Source: Spirochaetales bacterium (GTDB lineage: Bacteria > Spirochaetota > Spirochaetia > DSM-2461). From it: a DNA stretch of 33,567 bases. The notes beneath the pieces are model-generated. The model was given only the letters and a program-made list of their open reading frames with translations, searched no databases and was not told the DNA's origin. Each line of letters starts with the position of its first letter. Position 1 is the stretch's first letter. The position numbers were made by a program, and so were the translations under genes. Shown here piece after piece: positions 1 through 7,699 of this stretch. Location of the stretch: the NCBI GenBank assembly GCA_016936295.1, contig JAFGYD010000003.1, forward strand, positions 1 through 33,567, in the 5' to 3' direction.

Positions 1-1
1 A

Positions 2-961
2 GATTTAAGAGAAAAAATGGCAAAGCTACCATATAACTCTTTAATGGCTTCTATGAATCAGTTAGATAATCACGATCACTCCAGGTTTTTAACTAGAACA
101 AGTGGAATTGTTGATAGTGAAAGGAGTAATACCGATGTTTCCAACCCTGTTGATGCTGATAAAGACCACAATTTAGGGATATTGAAGGAAGCTGTTGTTT
201 TACAGATGACACTACCAGGATCTCCTACACTATATTATGGAAACGAAGCTGGAGTTGCTGGTTTTACAGATCCCGATTCCAGAAGAACATATCCATGGGG
301 TAATGAGAACCAGGAATTACTTAGCTTCTATAAGGATATTATATCAATTCATAAAGAGTATTCATCATTAATAAACGGTTCAATGCAATCCCTCTATTTT
401 AATGAAGCTGGAGTCTACGCATTTGGTCGATGGAATAATGAAAATAGAGTTATTTCAGTTGTAAATAACAATTCGGTTGAAAAAACAATTCAAATCCCTG
501 TAGATTTATTAGGTTCTTTAAATGGAGATAAGTACATAGAGATATATGAGTCTTCGGAAGCTTCTCATGGAAGAGTAAATAAAAGCCAGAAGGTTACAGG
601 AAATATTATAACTGTTACAATCCCTGCTTTTGGTAGTAAAATTCTTGTTTCAGACGAAGTTGTGTTTACAGACATTGAAACGACTACAACTTATTTAAGA
701 CCAGTTGTTACAAATATTACAAAGGTTGATGGGGGTACAGTTATAACATTTGACCAACCAATGATTCAAAGAGATATTGAAGATGTTATTACAGTGACTC
801 CTAAAATAGATCTTGAATATTCATGGAATGGAAATAGACTTTTTGTAACTGCACCAAATGGATGGGATAAAAATATTGAGTATTCCTTTACAATAGGTAA
901 GGGTATAAGAAGTGTTAGAGGTGAATTTACACTTGGGAAAAGTATTAATTTTACTTATTAG
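2..961 (+). CDS. GH13 alpha-amylase-family glycoside hydrolase, 3' part only
   Basis: The gene begins before the window: the reading frame is open from base 2, so the ATG at 17 is internal. The visible part starts near conserved GH13 region IV, LDNHDHSRFL, which holds the His-Asp pair (Asp at about base 74) that stabilises the transition state. Next comes GSPTLYYGNEAG..DPDSRRTYPW, typical of neopullulanase/cyclomaltodextrinase-like amylases. The nucleophile and acid/base residues lie in the missing part. After the barrel comes the usual C-terminal beta domain, then (about the last 85 residues) a bacterial Ig-like Big_5/SbsA domain with FDQPM, ITVTP and YSFTIGKGIRS. That tail suggests an exported enzyme, but the N terminus is not visible. 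It likely hydrolyses alpha-glucans or maltodextrins; exact specificity cannot be told. The family call is firm. Confidence 0.9.
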   Translation, partial: DLREKMAKLPYNSLMASMNQLDNHDHSRFLTRTSGIVDSERSNTDVSNPVDADKDHNLGILKEAVVLQMTLPGSPTLYYGNEAGVAGFTDPDSRRTYPWGNENQELLSFYKDIISIHKEYSSLINGSMQSLYFNEAGVYAFGRWNNENRVISVVNNNSVEKTIQIPVDLLGSLNGDKYIEIYESSEASHGRVNKSQKVTGNIITVTIPAFGSKILVSDEVVFTDIETTTTYLRPVVTNITKVDGGTVITFDQPMIQRDIEDVITVTPKIDLEYSWNGNRLFVTAPNGWDKNIEYSFTIGKGIRSVRGEFTLGKSINFTY

Positions 962-965
962 TTAT

Positions 966-988
966 AGAGGGGGGCTTTACCCCCTTCT
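966..988 (+). terminator. Hairpin after the GH13 gene
   Basis: A 9-bp stem (966-974 with 980-988, one G-U pair) closes a 5-base loop CTTTA five bases after the stop codon. It is GC-rich in an AT-rich context. No solid T-run follows directly (T-rich only further on), so termination may be weak or the hairpin may mainly protect the mRNA end. Confidence 0.55.
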
Positions 989-1051
989 ACTCAATCTTTA
1001 GAATCTAAATTTTTAGCTACATTTTTTTTAATTTTCGTGAGATTATTAAAT

Positions 1052-1957
1052 ATGAATTCAAATTTGAATCAACTAGACTATATTCTTAATATTGATAAAT
1101 TTCAAAAAATCCAGGATGACATAGCCAAGGCTACAGGAATGGCTGTTATCGCCATTGATTACACAGGAAAACCAATCACAAAACATAGTTATTGTAGTTC
1201 CTTTTGTACAATGGTTAGGCTTAATCCTGAACTTAGAAAACTCTGTGAGAAGTGTGATTCCAGGGGTGGTCTTGAAGCTGCCAGGGATCAAGGGGCATAT
1301 ATATATTTATGTCACTTTGGAATTGTTGATATTGCAATCCCAATAGTTGTAGATGGCCAATATTTAGGTGCAATTATGGCTGGTCAAGTATTAGAAGAAG
1401 ATAGTGAAAATAGTGAGCTGGAGAGGATAGTAAGTAAAAAATATCAGCTATCTTTAGAAAATTATCCAGAACTAAAAAATGAATATCAAAAGTTGAATTC
1501 CATGTCTATAGATAAAATTAATGCAATTGCTAATATGATTAACAGGTTAATAAACTACATTGTAGGTGAGGCTCAGTTAAAGACAACTCTTTACGATTCT
1601 AATCCCGATTTAAAAAATGGACATAAAGCTACTCTATTAAAACCTGCATTAAAGTATATAGATGAGCATTATAAAGAGAAGCTTTATATGGATAATATGG
1701 CCTATTTATGTAATATTAGCTCAGGTTATTTTAGTAAAATTTTTAAAATTGAAACTGGAGAAAATTTCTCAAACTATGTAAATATAGTTAAACTTAATAA
1801 AGCAATGGAAATCTTAGAAACATCGGATGAACCAATTGCAAACATAGCTCTTGATCTAGGTTTTGAAGATTGTGGATATTTTATTAAGGTCTTTAAGAAA
1901 CATGTAGGTGATACTCCTGCTAACTATAGAAATAGTAAAATTATGAATAAAAATTAG
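1052..1957 (+). CDS. PocR-domain AraC-family transcriptional regulator
   Basis: Two-domain regulator of about 301 residues. Roughly residues 8-170 form a PocR sensory domain, with FQKIQDDIAKATGMAVI, a Cys-rich segment (CSSFC...LCEKC), YLCHFGIVDIAIPI and GAIMAGQV. The last 100 residues are an AraC double helix-turn-helix (YLCNISSGYFSKIFK, IALDLGFEDCGYFIKVFKK). PocR domains are associated with sensing small hydrocarbon derivatives such as 1,3-propanediol. The gene lies 108 bases upstream of gldA-dhaK-dhaL on the same strand, so it is likely the local activator of glycerol/dihydroxyacetone use; this is inferred from position. I chose the ATG at 1052; an in-frame GTG at 1037 would add five residues. 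Neither start has a good Shine-Dalgarno sequence. Confidence 0.88.
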   Translation: MNSNLNQLDYILNIDKFQKIQDDIAKATGMAVIAIDYTGKPITKHSYCSSFCTMVRLNPELRKLCEKCDSRGGLEAARDQGAYIYLCHFGIVDIAIPIVVDGQYLGAIMAGQVLEEDSENSELERIVSKKYQLSLENYPELKNEYQKLNSMSIDKINAIANMINRLINYIVGEAQLKTTLYDSNPDLKNGHKATLLKPALKYIDEHYKEKLYMDNMAYLCNISSGYFSKIFKIETGENFSNYVNIVKLNKAMEILETSDEPIANIALDLGFEDCGYFIKVFKKHVGDTPANYRNSKIMNKN

Positions 1958-1999
1958 ATAAAATAGCATAATATTACCACTCTTTTATTCAATTACTGA

Positions 2000-2041
2000 G
2001 CCAAAAAGTTCAATGTCAGGCAAAAAATACCGTGGGATAAT
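2000..2041 (+). promoter_or_regulatory. Possible dha operon promoter with direct-repeat activator site
   Basis: A GATAAT -10-like hexamer lies at 2036-2041 with no recognisable -35 at 16-18 bp. In its place is a direct repeat of (G/C)CAAAAA at 2001-2007 and 2020-2026, 19 bp apart, as expected where an AraC-type activator binds tandem half-sites next to the polymerase. An AGGAGA ribosome site (2053-2058) then precedes the gldA ATG. The activator reading is inference. Confidence 0.35.
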
Positions 2042-2065
2042 TCTTTATAGATAGGAGATTTATTT

Positions 2066-3148
2066 ATGAAGAAGATTTTAATTTCACCATCAAAGTATGT
2101 TCAGGATAATGGGGCTTTAAGTAACCTTGGTGAATATGTTTTAGCTTTTGGTAAAAAAGCACTTTTAGTAGCATCAAAAGAGGATCAATCTAGGGTTCAA
2201 GAGTATCTTGACCAAGCTATAGCTAAAAACAGCTTTGAATTAGTATATGCCGGTTTTAATCTTGAATGTACCAGCGAAGAAGTAAATAGAATAATTGAAT
2301 TAAATAAAAATCATAATTGCGATGTTATTATTGGTTTAGGTGGTGGTAAGGCTTTAGATACAGCCAAGGCTGTTTCACACTCTAAAGAACTTCCTGTAAT
2401 TACAATTCCAACAATTGCCTCTACCGATGCTCCATGTAGCTCCCTCTCGGTTGTATATAACGAAAAAGGTGAATTTCAAGAGTACCGTTTTTATAGAAGT
2501 AACCCAAATCTCGTACTTGTTGATACCGGTATAATTGCAAAAGCTCCAACAAGATTTTTAATTGCCGGTATGGGAGATGCTCTTTCTACATACTTTGAAG
2601 CCAGAGCTTGCGAAAGAGCTTTTGCAGATAATATACCTGGCGGAAAAAGTACAAAGTTAGCTGTTGCTGCTGCAAAACTTTGTTATGAGACACTTTTAGA
2701 GGACTCTTTAAAAGCAATTGCCGCATCGGAAAGTAATTCTGTAACCCAGGCTTTAGAAAATATAATTGAAGCAAACACTCTTTTAAGTGGAATGGGTTTT
2801 GAATCATCGGGATTAGCTGCTGCCCATGCAATTCACAATGGTTTAACTGCACTTGAAGAGACTCATAGATATTTTCATGGAGAGAAGGTCTCTTTTGGAA
2901 CAATAGTGCACTTAGTTTTAGAAAATGCTCCAAAGGCTGAGTTAGATGAAGTTTTATCCTACTGTAAATCTGTAGGTCTTCCTACATGCTTAAGGGATTT
3001 AGGTGTAAAAGAGATAACCGATGAAAAAGTTAGGGCGGTGGCTGAACTTTCCTGTGCTCCAAACGAAACAATTCATAATATGCCATTTAAGGTAACTGCA
3101 GACGATGTATTTGCAGCAATTTATGCAGCTGATAAGTTAGGGAGATAA
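2066..3148 (+). CDS. gldA: Glycerol dehydrogenase (NAD+, iron-containing ADH family)
   Basis: A 360-residue protein, the usual length for GldA, which oxidises glycerol to dihydroxyacetone with NAD+. The Rossmann part shows the dinucleotide-binding GLGGGKALDTAKAV and PTIASTDAPCSSLSVVY. The C-terminal helical domain carries the metal-site regions GMGDALSTYFEAR, AAHAIHNGL and FHGEKVSFG, which supply one Asp and two His ligands for Zn/Fe. The start is supported by AGGAGA eight bases upstream. It is the first gene of a tight gldA-dhaK-dhaL set (one-base gap to dhaK), so its product feeds the kinase next door. It acts in the cytoplasm. Confidence 0.95.
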   Translation: MKKILISPSKYVQDNGALSNLGEYVLAFGKKALLVASKEDQSRVQEYLDQAIAKNSFELVYAGFNLECTSEEVNRIIELNKNHNCDVIIGLGGGKALDTAKAVSHSKELPVITIPTIASTDAPCSSLSVVYNEKGEFQEYRFYRSNPNLVLVDTGIIAKAPTRFLIAGMGDALSTYFEARACERAFADNIPGGKSTKLAVAAAKLCYETLLEDSLKAIAASESNSVTQALENIIEANTLLSGMGFESSGLAAAHAIHNGLTALEETHRYFHGEKVSFGTIVHLVLENAPKAELDEVLSYCKSVGLPTCLRDLGVKEITDEKVRAVAELSCAPNETIHNMPFKVTADDVFAAIYAADKLGR

Positions 3149-3149
3149 A

Positions 3150-4139
3150 ATGAAGAAGATTATAAATAAACCAGAAGATTTAGTTTTAGAAATGTGCGAA
3201 GGAATGGTTGCTGCCCATCCAAATATGCTTACATTTAATAAAAGAAATAAATTGTTATGCAGAAAAGAGTTAAACGAGAATAAGGTTACTTTGATTAGTG
3301 GTGGAGGTTCCGGGCATGAACCAGCCCATGCTGGCTATGTGGGTGATGGGATGTTAGATGTAGCTGTTTGTGGTGATGTGTTTGCATCTCCATCTACTAT
3401 TCAGGTGTATAACGCTATTATAAGTTCTGAATCAAAAAAGGGTACTTTATTAATTATAAAAAATTACTCTGGAGATATTATGAATTTTGAAGCTGCTGCT
3501 GAAATGGCAGATGAAGATGATAATATTAAAGTAGAAAAAGTATATGTAAACGACGATGTAGCTGTAAAAGATAGCTTATACACAGTTGGTAGACGCGGTG
3601 TTGCAGGTTCCATTTTTGTACATAAAATTGCCGGGGCAGCTGCAGAAGCGGGCTTAGACCTAAAAGAAGTTAAAGTTGTGGCAGAAAAAGTTATTAAAAA
3701 TGTTAAATCTATTGGATTTGCCCTTACATCTTGTACGGTTCCTGCTAAAGGAACACCAACATTTCAATTAGGAGATAATGAAATAGAGTTTGGGGTCGGA
3801 ATTCATGGGGAACCTGGTGTAGCTAGAGAGAAAATGAAAACTGCTCATGAACTTGCAACTGATTGTGTCGAAAAAGTACTTTTAGAACTACCAAATAGCC
3901 AAGAAGTTGTTGTAATGGTTAATGGTTTTGGAGCAACACCTCTTCAGGAACTATATGTTTTTAATAACTCAGTATCAAAAATTTTAAAAGATAGGGGAAT
4001 TACTGTTTACGATACCCTAGTCGGAAATTATATGACAGCATTGGACATGGCTGGTGCTTCTTTAACTATTTTAAAATTAGACCAAGAGTTAAAGGATTTT
4101 TATAATGCTAGGGCTAATACTATTGCCTTTAAGAAATAG
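3150..4139 (+). CDS. dhaK: Dihydroxyacetone kinase substrate-binding subunit DhaK
   Basis: A 329-residue DhaK, which binds dihydroxyacetone covalently through a histidine and passes it to the DhaL nucleotide subunit. The active-site residues of the E. coli protein are recognisable: His56 in GGGSGHEPAHAGYVG, Asp109 in KNYSGDIMNFE, and the hemiaminal-forming His219 in GVGIHGEPG (His218 in E. coli). The start codon lies one base after the gldA stop, with AGGGAG in the gldA 3' end as ribosome site, so the two are translationally linked. dhaL follows after eight bases. Whether the phosphoryl donor is ATP or PTS-derived cannot be told from this gene. Confidence 0.95.
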   Translation: MKKIINKPEDLVLEMCEGMVAAHPNMLTFNKRNKLLCRKELNENKVTLISGGGSGHEPAHAGYVGDGMLDVAVCGDVFASPSTIQVYNAIISSESKKGTLLIIKNYSGDIMNFEAAAEMADEDDNIKVEKVYVNDDVAVKDSLYTVGRRGVAGSIFVHKIAGAAAEAGLDLKEVKVVAEKVIKNVKSIGFALTSCTVPAKGTPTFQLGDNEIEFGVGIHGEPGVAREKMKTAHELATDCVEKVLLELPNSQEVVVMVNGFGATPLQELYVFNNSVSKILKDRGITVYDTLVGNYMTALDMAGASLTILKLDQELKDFYNARANTIAFKK

Positions 4140-4147
4140 GAGTTTAT

Positions 4148-4777
4148 ATGAATATATTAACAACAGATAATATTGTGAATGTTATAGATAAAATGGCGGA
4201 TGTCATTATTGCAAACGAAGTTTATTTTTGTGAATTAGACTCTGTTGCAGGTGACGGTGATTTTGGAATGTCAGTAGCAAAAGGGTTTAAACAGTTAAAG
4301 TTGGAATGGGATAGTCTTTCAAAAGATGATATAGGAAGTTTTTTAAAAGAGTGTGGTATGATAATTACCGAATATTGTGGAGGAGCTTCTGGACCAATTT
4401 GGGGTTCTGCCTTTAGAGGTGCAGCAAAAGCATCTAAGGGAAAGGTGGAAGTTTCACTTTCAGAATTTTCTGATTTAATGGAATCTGCTGTTGAAGGAAT
4501 TCAGAAAAGGGGTAATGCTCAACTTGGTGATAAAACACTCTTAGATGCCCTCATCCCCACAACGGTATCTTTAAGAAATAGTGCAGATAACGGGGAAGAT
4601 TTTGTGTTAGCATTTAATAAAGGTGCAAAAGCTGCCCGGGATGGAGCAGAAAAGACAAAAACAATGACTGCAAACAAGGGTCGGGCTAGCTATGTTGGTG
4701 AGAGAAGTTTAGATCACCCAGATGCCGGAGCAATGGCTCTAGGTGTTATTTTTACAGAGTTAGTAGACGCAATCTAG
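4148..4777 (+). CDS. dhaL: Dihydroxyacetone kinase nucleotide-binding subunit DhaL
   Basis: A 209-residue DhaL, the ADP/ATP-holding subunit that phosphorylates the dihydroxyacetone bound to DhaK. The metal-binding aspartates are present as Asp31, Asp36 and Asp38 in ELDSVAGDGDFG. The nucleotide-lid elements GGASGPIWGSAFRGAA, GDKTLLDAL and KGRASYVGERSLDHPDAGA are also clear. The residue after the third Asp is Phe39, where E. coli DhaL has His (GDADHG). The gene starts eight bases after dhaK with a GGAG ribosome site and ends the operon. No dhaM (PTS phosphoryl donor) lies in the window, so either dhaM is elsewhere or the subunit works with ATP. Confidence 0.94.
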   Translation: MNILTTDNIVNVIDKMADVIIANEVYFCELDSVAGDGDFGMSVAKGFKQLKLEWDSLSKDDIGSFLKECGMIITEYCGGASGPIWGSAFRGAAKASKGKVEVSLSEFSDLMESAVEGIQKRGNAQLGDKTLLDALIPTTVSLRNSADNGEDFVLAFNKGAKAARDGAEKTKTMTANKGRASYVGERSLDHPDAGAMALGVIFTELVDAI

Positions 4778-4783
4778 TTTATA

Positions 4784-4822
4784 TATCTGATAATAAGCTT
4801 TAGGCTAGTTCATTATCAGATA
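4784..4822. terminator. Inverted repeat between convergent dhaL and sulP
   Basis: A perfect 11-bp inverted repeat, TATCTGATAAT (4784-4794) and ATTATCAGATA (4812-4822), with a 17-base loop. It sits seven bases after the dhaL stop, and its right arm encodes the last residues of the SulP gene. It could serve as a shared bidirectional terminator. No strong T-run follows on either side. Confidence 0.5.
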
Positions 4823-6302
4823 CTTTATAATTGGGATCTTCTGATAAATTTACTTCAATTAGGTCCCCTGCATCTTTTAATAGTTGTCTACAGTCTGAGC
4901 TTAGATGCAATAAATGAAGTTTTTTACCATTATTTTTATACTCTTTGGTTAGTTTGTTTATTGCTTCAATTCCTGAATGGTCATGAACCCTTGCATCTTT
5001 AAAATCAATGTAAACCTCTAATGGATCACTATTTATTAAAAATATACTTTTGAATTGAGTAGTTGAAGCAAAGAAAATTGCTCCATGGAGATCGTATACA
5101 GCAGCACCATCTTTTCTAATAAATCTTTTTGCAGAGATTTTTTTTGCACTTTCCCATGCAAATACAAGGGCTGAAATAATAATTCCTACAAATACAGCAA
5201 CTGCTAAGTCGGTTAAAATTGTTACAATTGTAACAGTAAAAATTACTAAGGAATCGGATTTAGGGATTTTTTTTATTACATTAAATGTTTCCCACTCAAA
5301 AGTACCAATAACAACCATAAACATAACTCCTACAAGAGCACTAACAGGTATTAACTCAATTACTGATGATCCGAAAAGAACAAAAAAAAGTAAAAAAAGA
5401 GCAGCTGAAATTGAAGATACTTTTTTCCTACCACCAGATTTGATATTAATCATACTTTGACCAATCATGGCACATCCACCCATTCCACCAAAAAGACCTG
5501 TTAGAACATTTGCTAAACCCTGGGCAATAGACTCTTTATTTGCTCTACCTCGAGTTTTTGTTATTTCATCGATAAGTGTTAGTGTCATAAGGGATTCAAT
5601 TAATCCAACTGCAGCCATAATTAATGCTGTTTTGGTTATTAACTTCCATATACTAAAACTATTTGGTATTTGAGGTATTATTAAATTGGGTAATCCACCT
5701 TTAATTGAAGCTATTTCTCCTACAGTTGGTACATCAAGCTTAAAAATAAATACTGCTAGAGAGCTTAATACTATAGCTGCTAGAGCAGGGGGAATTGCTT
5801 TTGTTATTTTGGGAATAAATAGAATTATACCCATAACACAAATAATAATTATTGACATAACTACTATTTGCCTTGTATCTAGACCTTTAAATGATTCAAA
5901 TTGAGCTTTGAAAATTAAAATGGCAAGACCATTTACAAATCCATACATTACTGGTTCTGGTACTAGTCTAATAAGTTTTCCCAGTTTTAAAACACCAAAT
6001 AAGATTTGAAATAAACCTGCCAGTATAACTATAGTGAAAAGATATTTTCTAGTTTCAGGGTGGTTTACAAATAACTCGCCTAGTACTATAGCTATTGCTC
6101 CGGTTGCACCTGATATCATTCCTGGTCTACCACCAAAAATACCTGTGATTAAACCAATAATTATGGCTGCATAAAGTCCAATTAATGGTTCTACTTTTGC
6201 AATAAATGAAAAAGCTATGGCCTCAGGGATTAGGGCTAAAGCAACAGTAAGACCAGATAGGATTTCTGTCCTAAAGTCCTTAACTAATGAGTTATTAAAC
6301 AT
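4800..6302 (-). CDS. SulP-family inorganic anion transporter with STAS domain
   Basis: A 500-residue inner-membrane transporter. The N terminus has the SulP signature GLTVALALIPEAIAFSFIAKVEPLIGLYAA, split here as GLTVALALIPEAI and EPLIGLYAA. About 10-12 hydrophobic spans follow, then a cytoplasmic STAS domain from about residue 385 (DLHGAIFFAS, DFKDARVHDHSGIEAI). SulP members move sulfate, bicarbonate or other anions, some with Na+ or H+. The substrate cannot be read from sequence, and no carbonic anhydrase or sulfate-assimilation gene is nearby. A GGAGAG ribosome site precedes the ATG. It stands alone on the minus strand, convergent with dhaL. Confidence 0.9.
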   Translation of the reverse strand: MFNNSLVKDFRTEILSGLTVALALIPEAIAFSFIAKVEPLIGLYAAIIIGLITGIFGGRPGMISGATGAIAIVLGELFVNHPETRKYLFTIVILAGLFQILFGVLKLGKLIRLVPEPVMYGFVNGLAILIFKAQFESFKGLDTRQIVVMSIIIICVMGIILFIPKITKAIPPALAAIVLSSLAVFIFKLDVPTVGEIASIKGGLPNLIIPQIPNSFSIWKLITKTALIMAAVGLIESLMTLTLIDEITKTRGRANKESIAQGLANVLTGLFGGMGGCAMIGQSMINIKSGGRKKVSSISAALFLLFFVLFGSSVIELIPVSALVGVMFMVVIGTFEWETFNVIKKIPKSDSLVIFTVTIVTILTDLAVAVFVGIIISALVFAWESAKKISAKRFIRKDGAAVYDLHGAIFFASTTQFKSIFLINSDPLEVYIDFKDARVHDHSGIEAINKLTKEYKNNGKKLHLLHLSSDCRQLLKDAGDLIEVNLSEDPNYKVSDNELA

Positions 6303-6317
6303 TTTCTCTCCGGAAAA

Positions 6318-6358
6318 GCTCTAAGTGGTATAGAGCATATGATTTTTAGTTATCATAT
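6318..6358 (-). other. Two small inverted repeats in the SulP leader
   Basis: ATATGAT/ATCATAT (6337-6343 with 6352-6358) and GCTCTA/TAGAGC (6318-6323 with 6331-6336) lie back to back in the 5' leader of the SulP gene. The second is followed by TTTT and then the GGAGAG ribosome site on the minus strand. They could be a weak attenuator or protein-binding sites; the stems are only 6-7 bp. Confidence 0.3.
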
Positions 6359-6376
6359 AGGTTTAATAAGTATTTG

Positions 6377-6412
6377 AAAATATGGGGAGTAGATAATTCC
6401 CCATATTTTTTT
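6377..6412 (-). terminator. Terminator hairpin of the CBM48-barrel operon
   Basis: A perfect 12-bp stem (6377-6388 with 6398-6409) with a 9-base loop, 15 bases past the stop of the last lipoprotein gene. The stem core is TATGGGGA/TCCCCATA. On the minus strand the T-run is inside the stem (TTTT). On the plus strand seven Ts follow, so it could also block transcription entering from the other side. Confidence 0.7.
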
Positions 6413-6424
6413 AGTTTAATAAAA

Positions 6425-7654
6425 TTAGTTTGCTGTAACAGTTAATTTAGGTTTTCCTGATGTTGCATAATCTGTTGTAGAATAATCCATTTTTATTGTA
6501 TAGGAAGTTCCAGATACAGCTGTAAATAGGAAATTACCACTATCATCAGAAATTGTAACAGGAGAAGCTGAAATATCAGCATTTCCATAACCAATTAAAC
6601 CATCCCATTTAGAGTCTGCTTTAACTGCCCATTTAAATTTTTGTGCAACAGATGCTGTAGCTGTATAAGTATAAGTTGCTACTTTATCTGTTAATGAAAT
6701 TTCAGCTCGACCTGTATCTGCTTCAGACCAATTAGTCCAACCAGTTGTACTTAATTCACCTAATAAATAAACTTTAGCTGGTGCTTCAAATGCCCAATCA
6801 GTAGTTCCAACTGTTTTTAATGTAACAACCATTGAGTATTTACCCTCTGCTACAGTTTTTGTAGGGTCAATAGTTACTACTAATGTGTAAACAGAATCGG
6901 ATTTTGGAGGATTGTTTATTAATATATTTCCAGATGCTGTAGTTGTTAAAGTAACTGCTGTTGCTGAACTTCCAGCTGTTGTTGGAGAGTCTATTGCATC
7001 ACATTTTAAAAATCCATCTAAAGAACTAAAACCAAAAGTTCCTGTTTTTGATGCCATTGTAACATCAAATGATACTGTTTTTGCAGTTTCATCCGCAGTT
7101 CCTGCAGTTTCTGTCCAACCAATAGTAAATGCATCACCCTTTACAAGTAGTTTACTTGCTAATAAGGCAAAGTCTGGAGCAGAAGCGTCTGTAGCTCCTG
7201 GTATTATTGTTACAGATGGAGCTGTTGGTGTACTAATATCTACTCGAACAGTATAACTTGTTTTTGCTGCTTTAAAAGTTGCATTTGTTTGATCATCAGC
7301 TACATCTGTAAAAACAACCGCAGTCTCTGATACTGTAGCAGAAGTTTTTGGAGCTTTCCACTCTTTATCATCACCATCTACTAAAACAAATTCATAATCC
7401 AAGATTAGTAAATCTTCAATCTCAAATGTTAATATATTACTATCTAGTTCATCTACTGTAAAATAGTGTCTTGTTCCATCATCTACAGAAGCTGCCCAAT
7501 TGTCAAAGCTTCCTTTAATCCACCATTGTGATTTCAATGCTGTGTTGTCTCTGTCATCTGTATCATCGGTAGAACTGTCTCCACCAAGTACATCACAAGA
7601 TACAAATGCTACAAGAAGTAGTAACATTCCCAGTAATTTGAATAAATTCTTCAT
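6425..7654 (-). CDS. Multi-domain glycan-binding-like lipoprotein (SusE/F-like layout)
   Basis: A 409-residue lipoprotein: signal MKNLFKLLGMLLLLVAFVSC with the lipid-bearing Cys at about 20, then an acidic linker. The mature part seems to be three tandem beta-sandwich modules of about 110-130 residues. They begin near WWIKGSFDNW, KLLVKGDAFTIGW and VYLLGELSTTGWTNW. The first and third end with TSYTVRVDIST and TSYTIKMDYST. Patterns such as GSFDNW resemble the starch-binding modules of Bacteroidetes SusE/SusF and CBM48-type E-set domains, so glycan binding is inferred. It is the last gene of the barrel operon, 45 bases after the second barrel, with GGAG before the ATG. Being a lipoprotein of a diderm, it could be periplasmic or surface-exposed. 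Confidence 0.75.
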   Translation of the reverse strand: MKNLFKLLGMLLLLVAFVSCDVLGGDSSTDDTDDRDNTALKSQWWIKGSFDNWAASVDDGTRHYFTVDELDSNILTFEIEDLLILDYEFVLVDGDDKEWKAPKTSATVSETAVVFTDVADDQTNATFKAAKTSYTVRVDISTPTAPSVTIIPGATDASAPDFALLASKLLVKGDAFTIGWTETAGTADETAKTVSFDVTMASKTGTFGFSSLDGFLKCDAIDSPTTAGSSATAVTLTTTASGNILINNPPKSDSVYTLVVTIDPTKTVAEGKYSMVVTLKTVGTTDWAFEAPAKVYLLGELSTTGWTNWSEADTGRAEISLTDKVATYTYTATASVAQKFKWAVKADSKWDGLIGYGNADISASPVTISDDSGNFLFTAVSGTSYTIKMDYSTTDYATSGKPKLTVTAN

Positions 7655-7674
7655 TTTTTTCTCCTTATATCCTA

Positions 7675-7691
7675 TGCCGGTTTCCCGGTCA
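7675..7691 (-). other. GC hairpin between second barrel and its lipoprotein gene
   Basis: On the minus strand CCGG-GAAA-CCGG forms a short stem with a GNRA-type loop, extended by TG/CA around a one-base bulge. It is the only GC-rich patch in the 45-base gap. It may be an mRNA-stabilising or processing hairpin that sets different levels for barrel and lipoprotein. It lacks a T-run, so a terminator is unlikely. Confidence 0.4.
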
Positions 7692-7699
7692 TATACAAA

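Noticed and set aside
1073-1291. Small frames overlapping the PocR-AraC gene on both strands
   Set aside because: The PocR-domain protein explains the region in full and the small frames have no recognisable features.
6912-7256. Plus-strand frames opposite the lipoprotein and barrel genes (also 9036-9272, 11396-11755)
   Set aside because: They are antisense shadows of well-supported minus-strand genes, with no ribosome sites and no domain content.
7675-7691. Terminator between the second barrel and the last lipoprotein gene
   Set aside because: The hairpin stem is short and no T-run follows, so it is listed as an mRNA structure instead.
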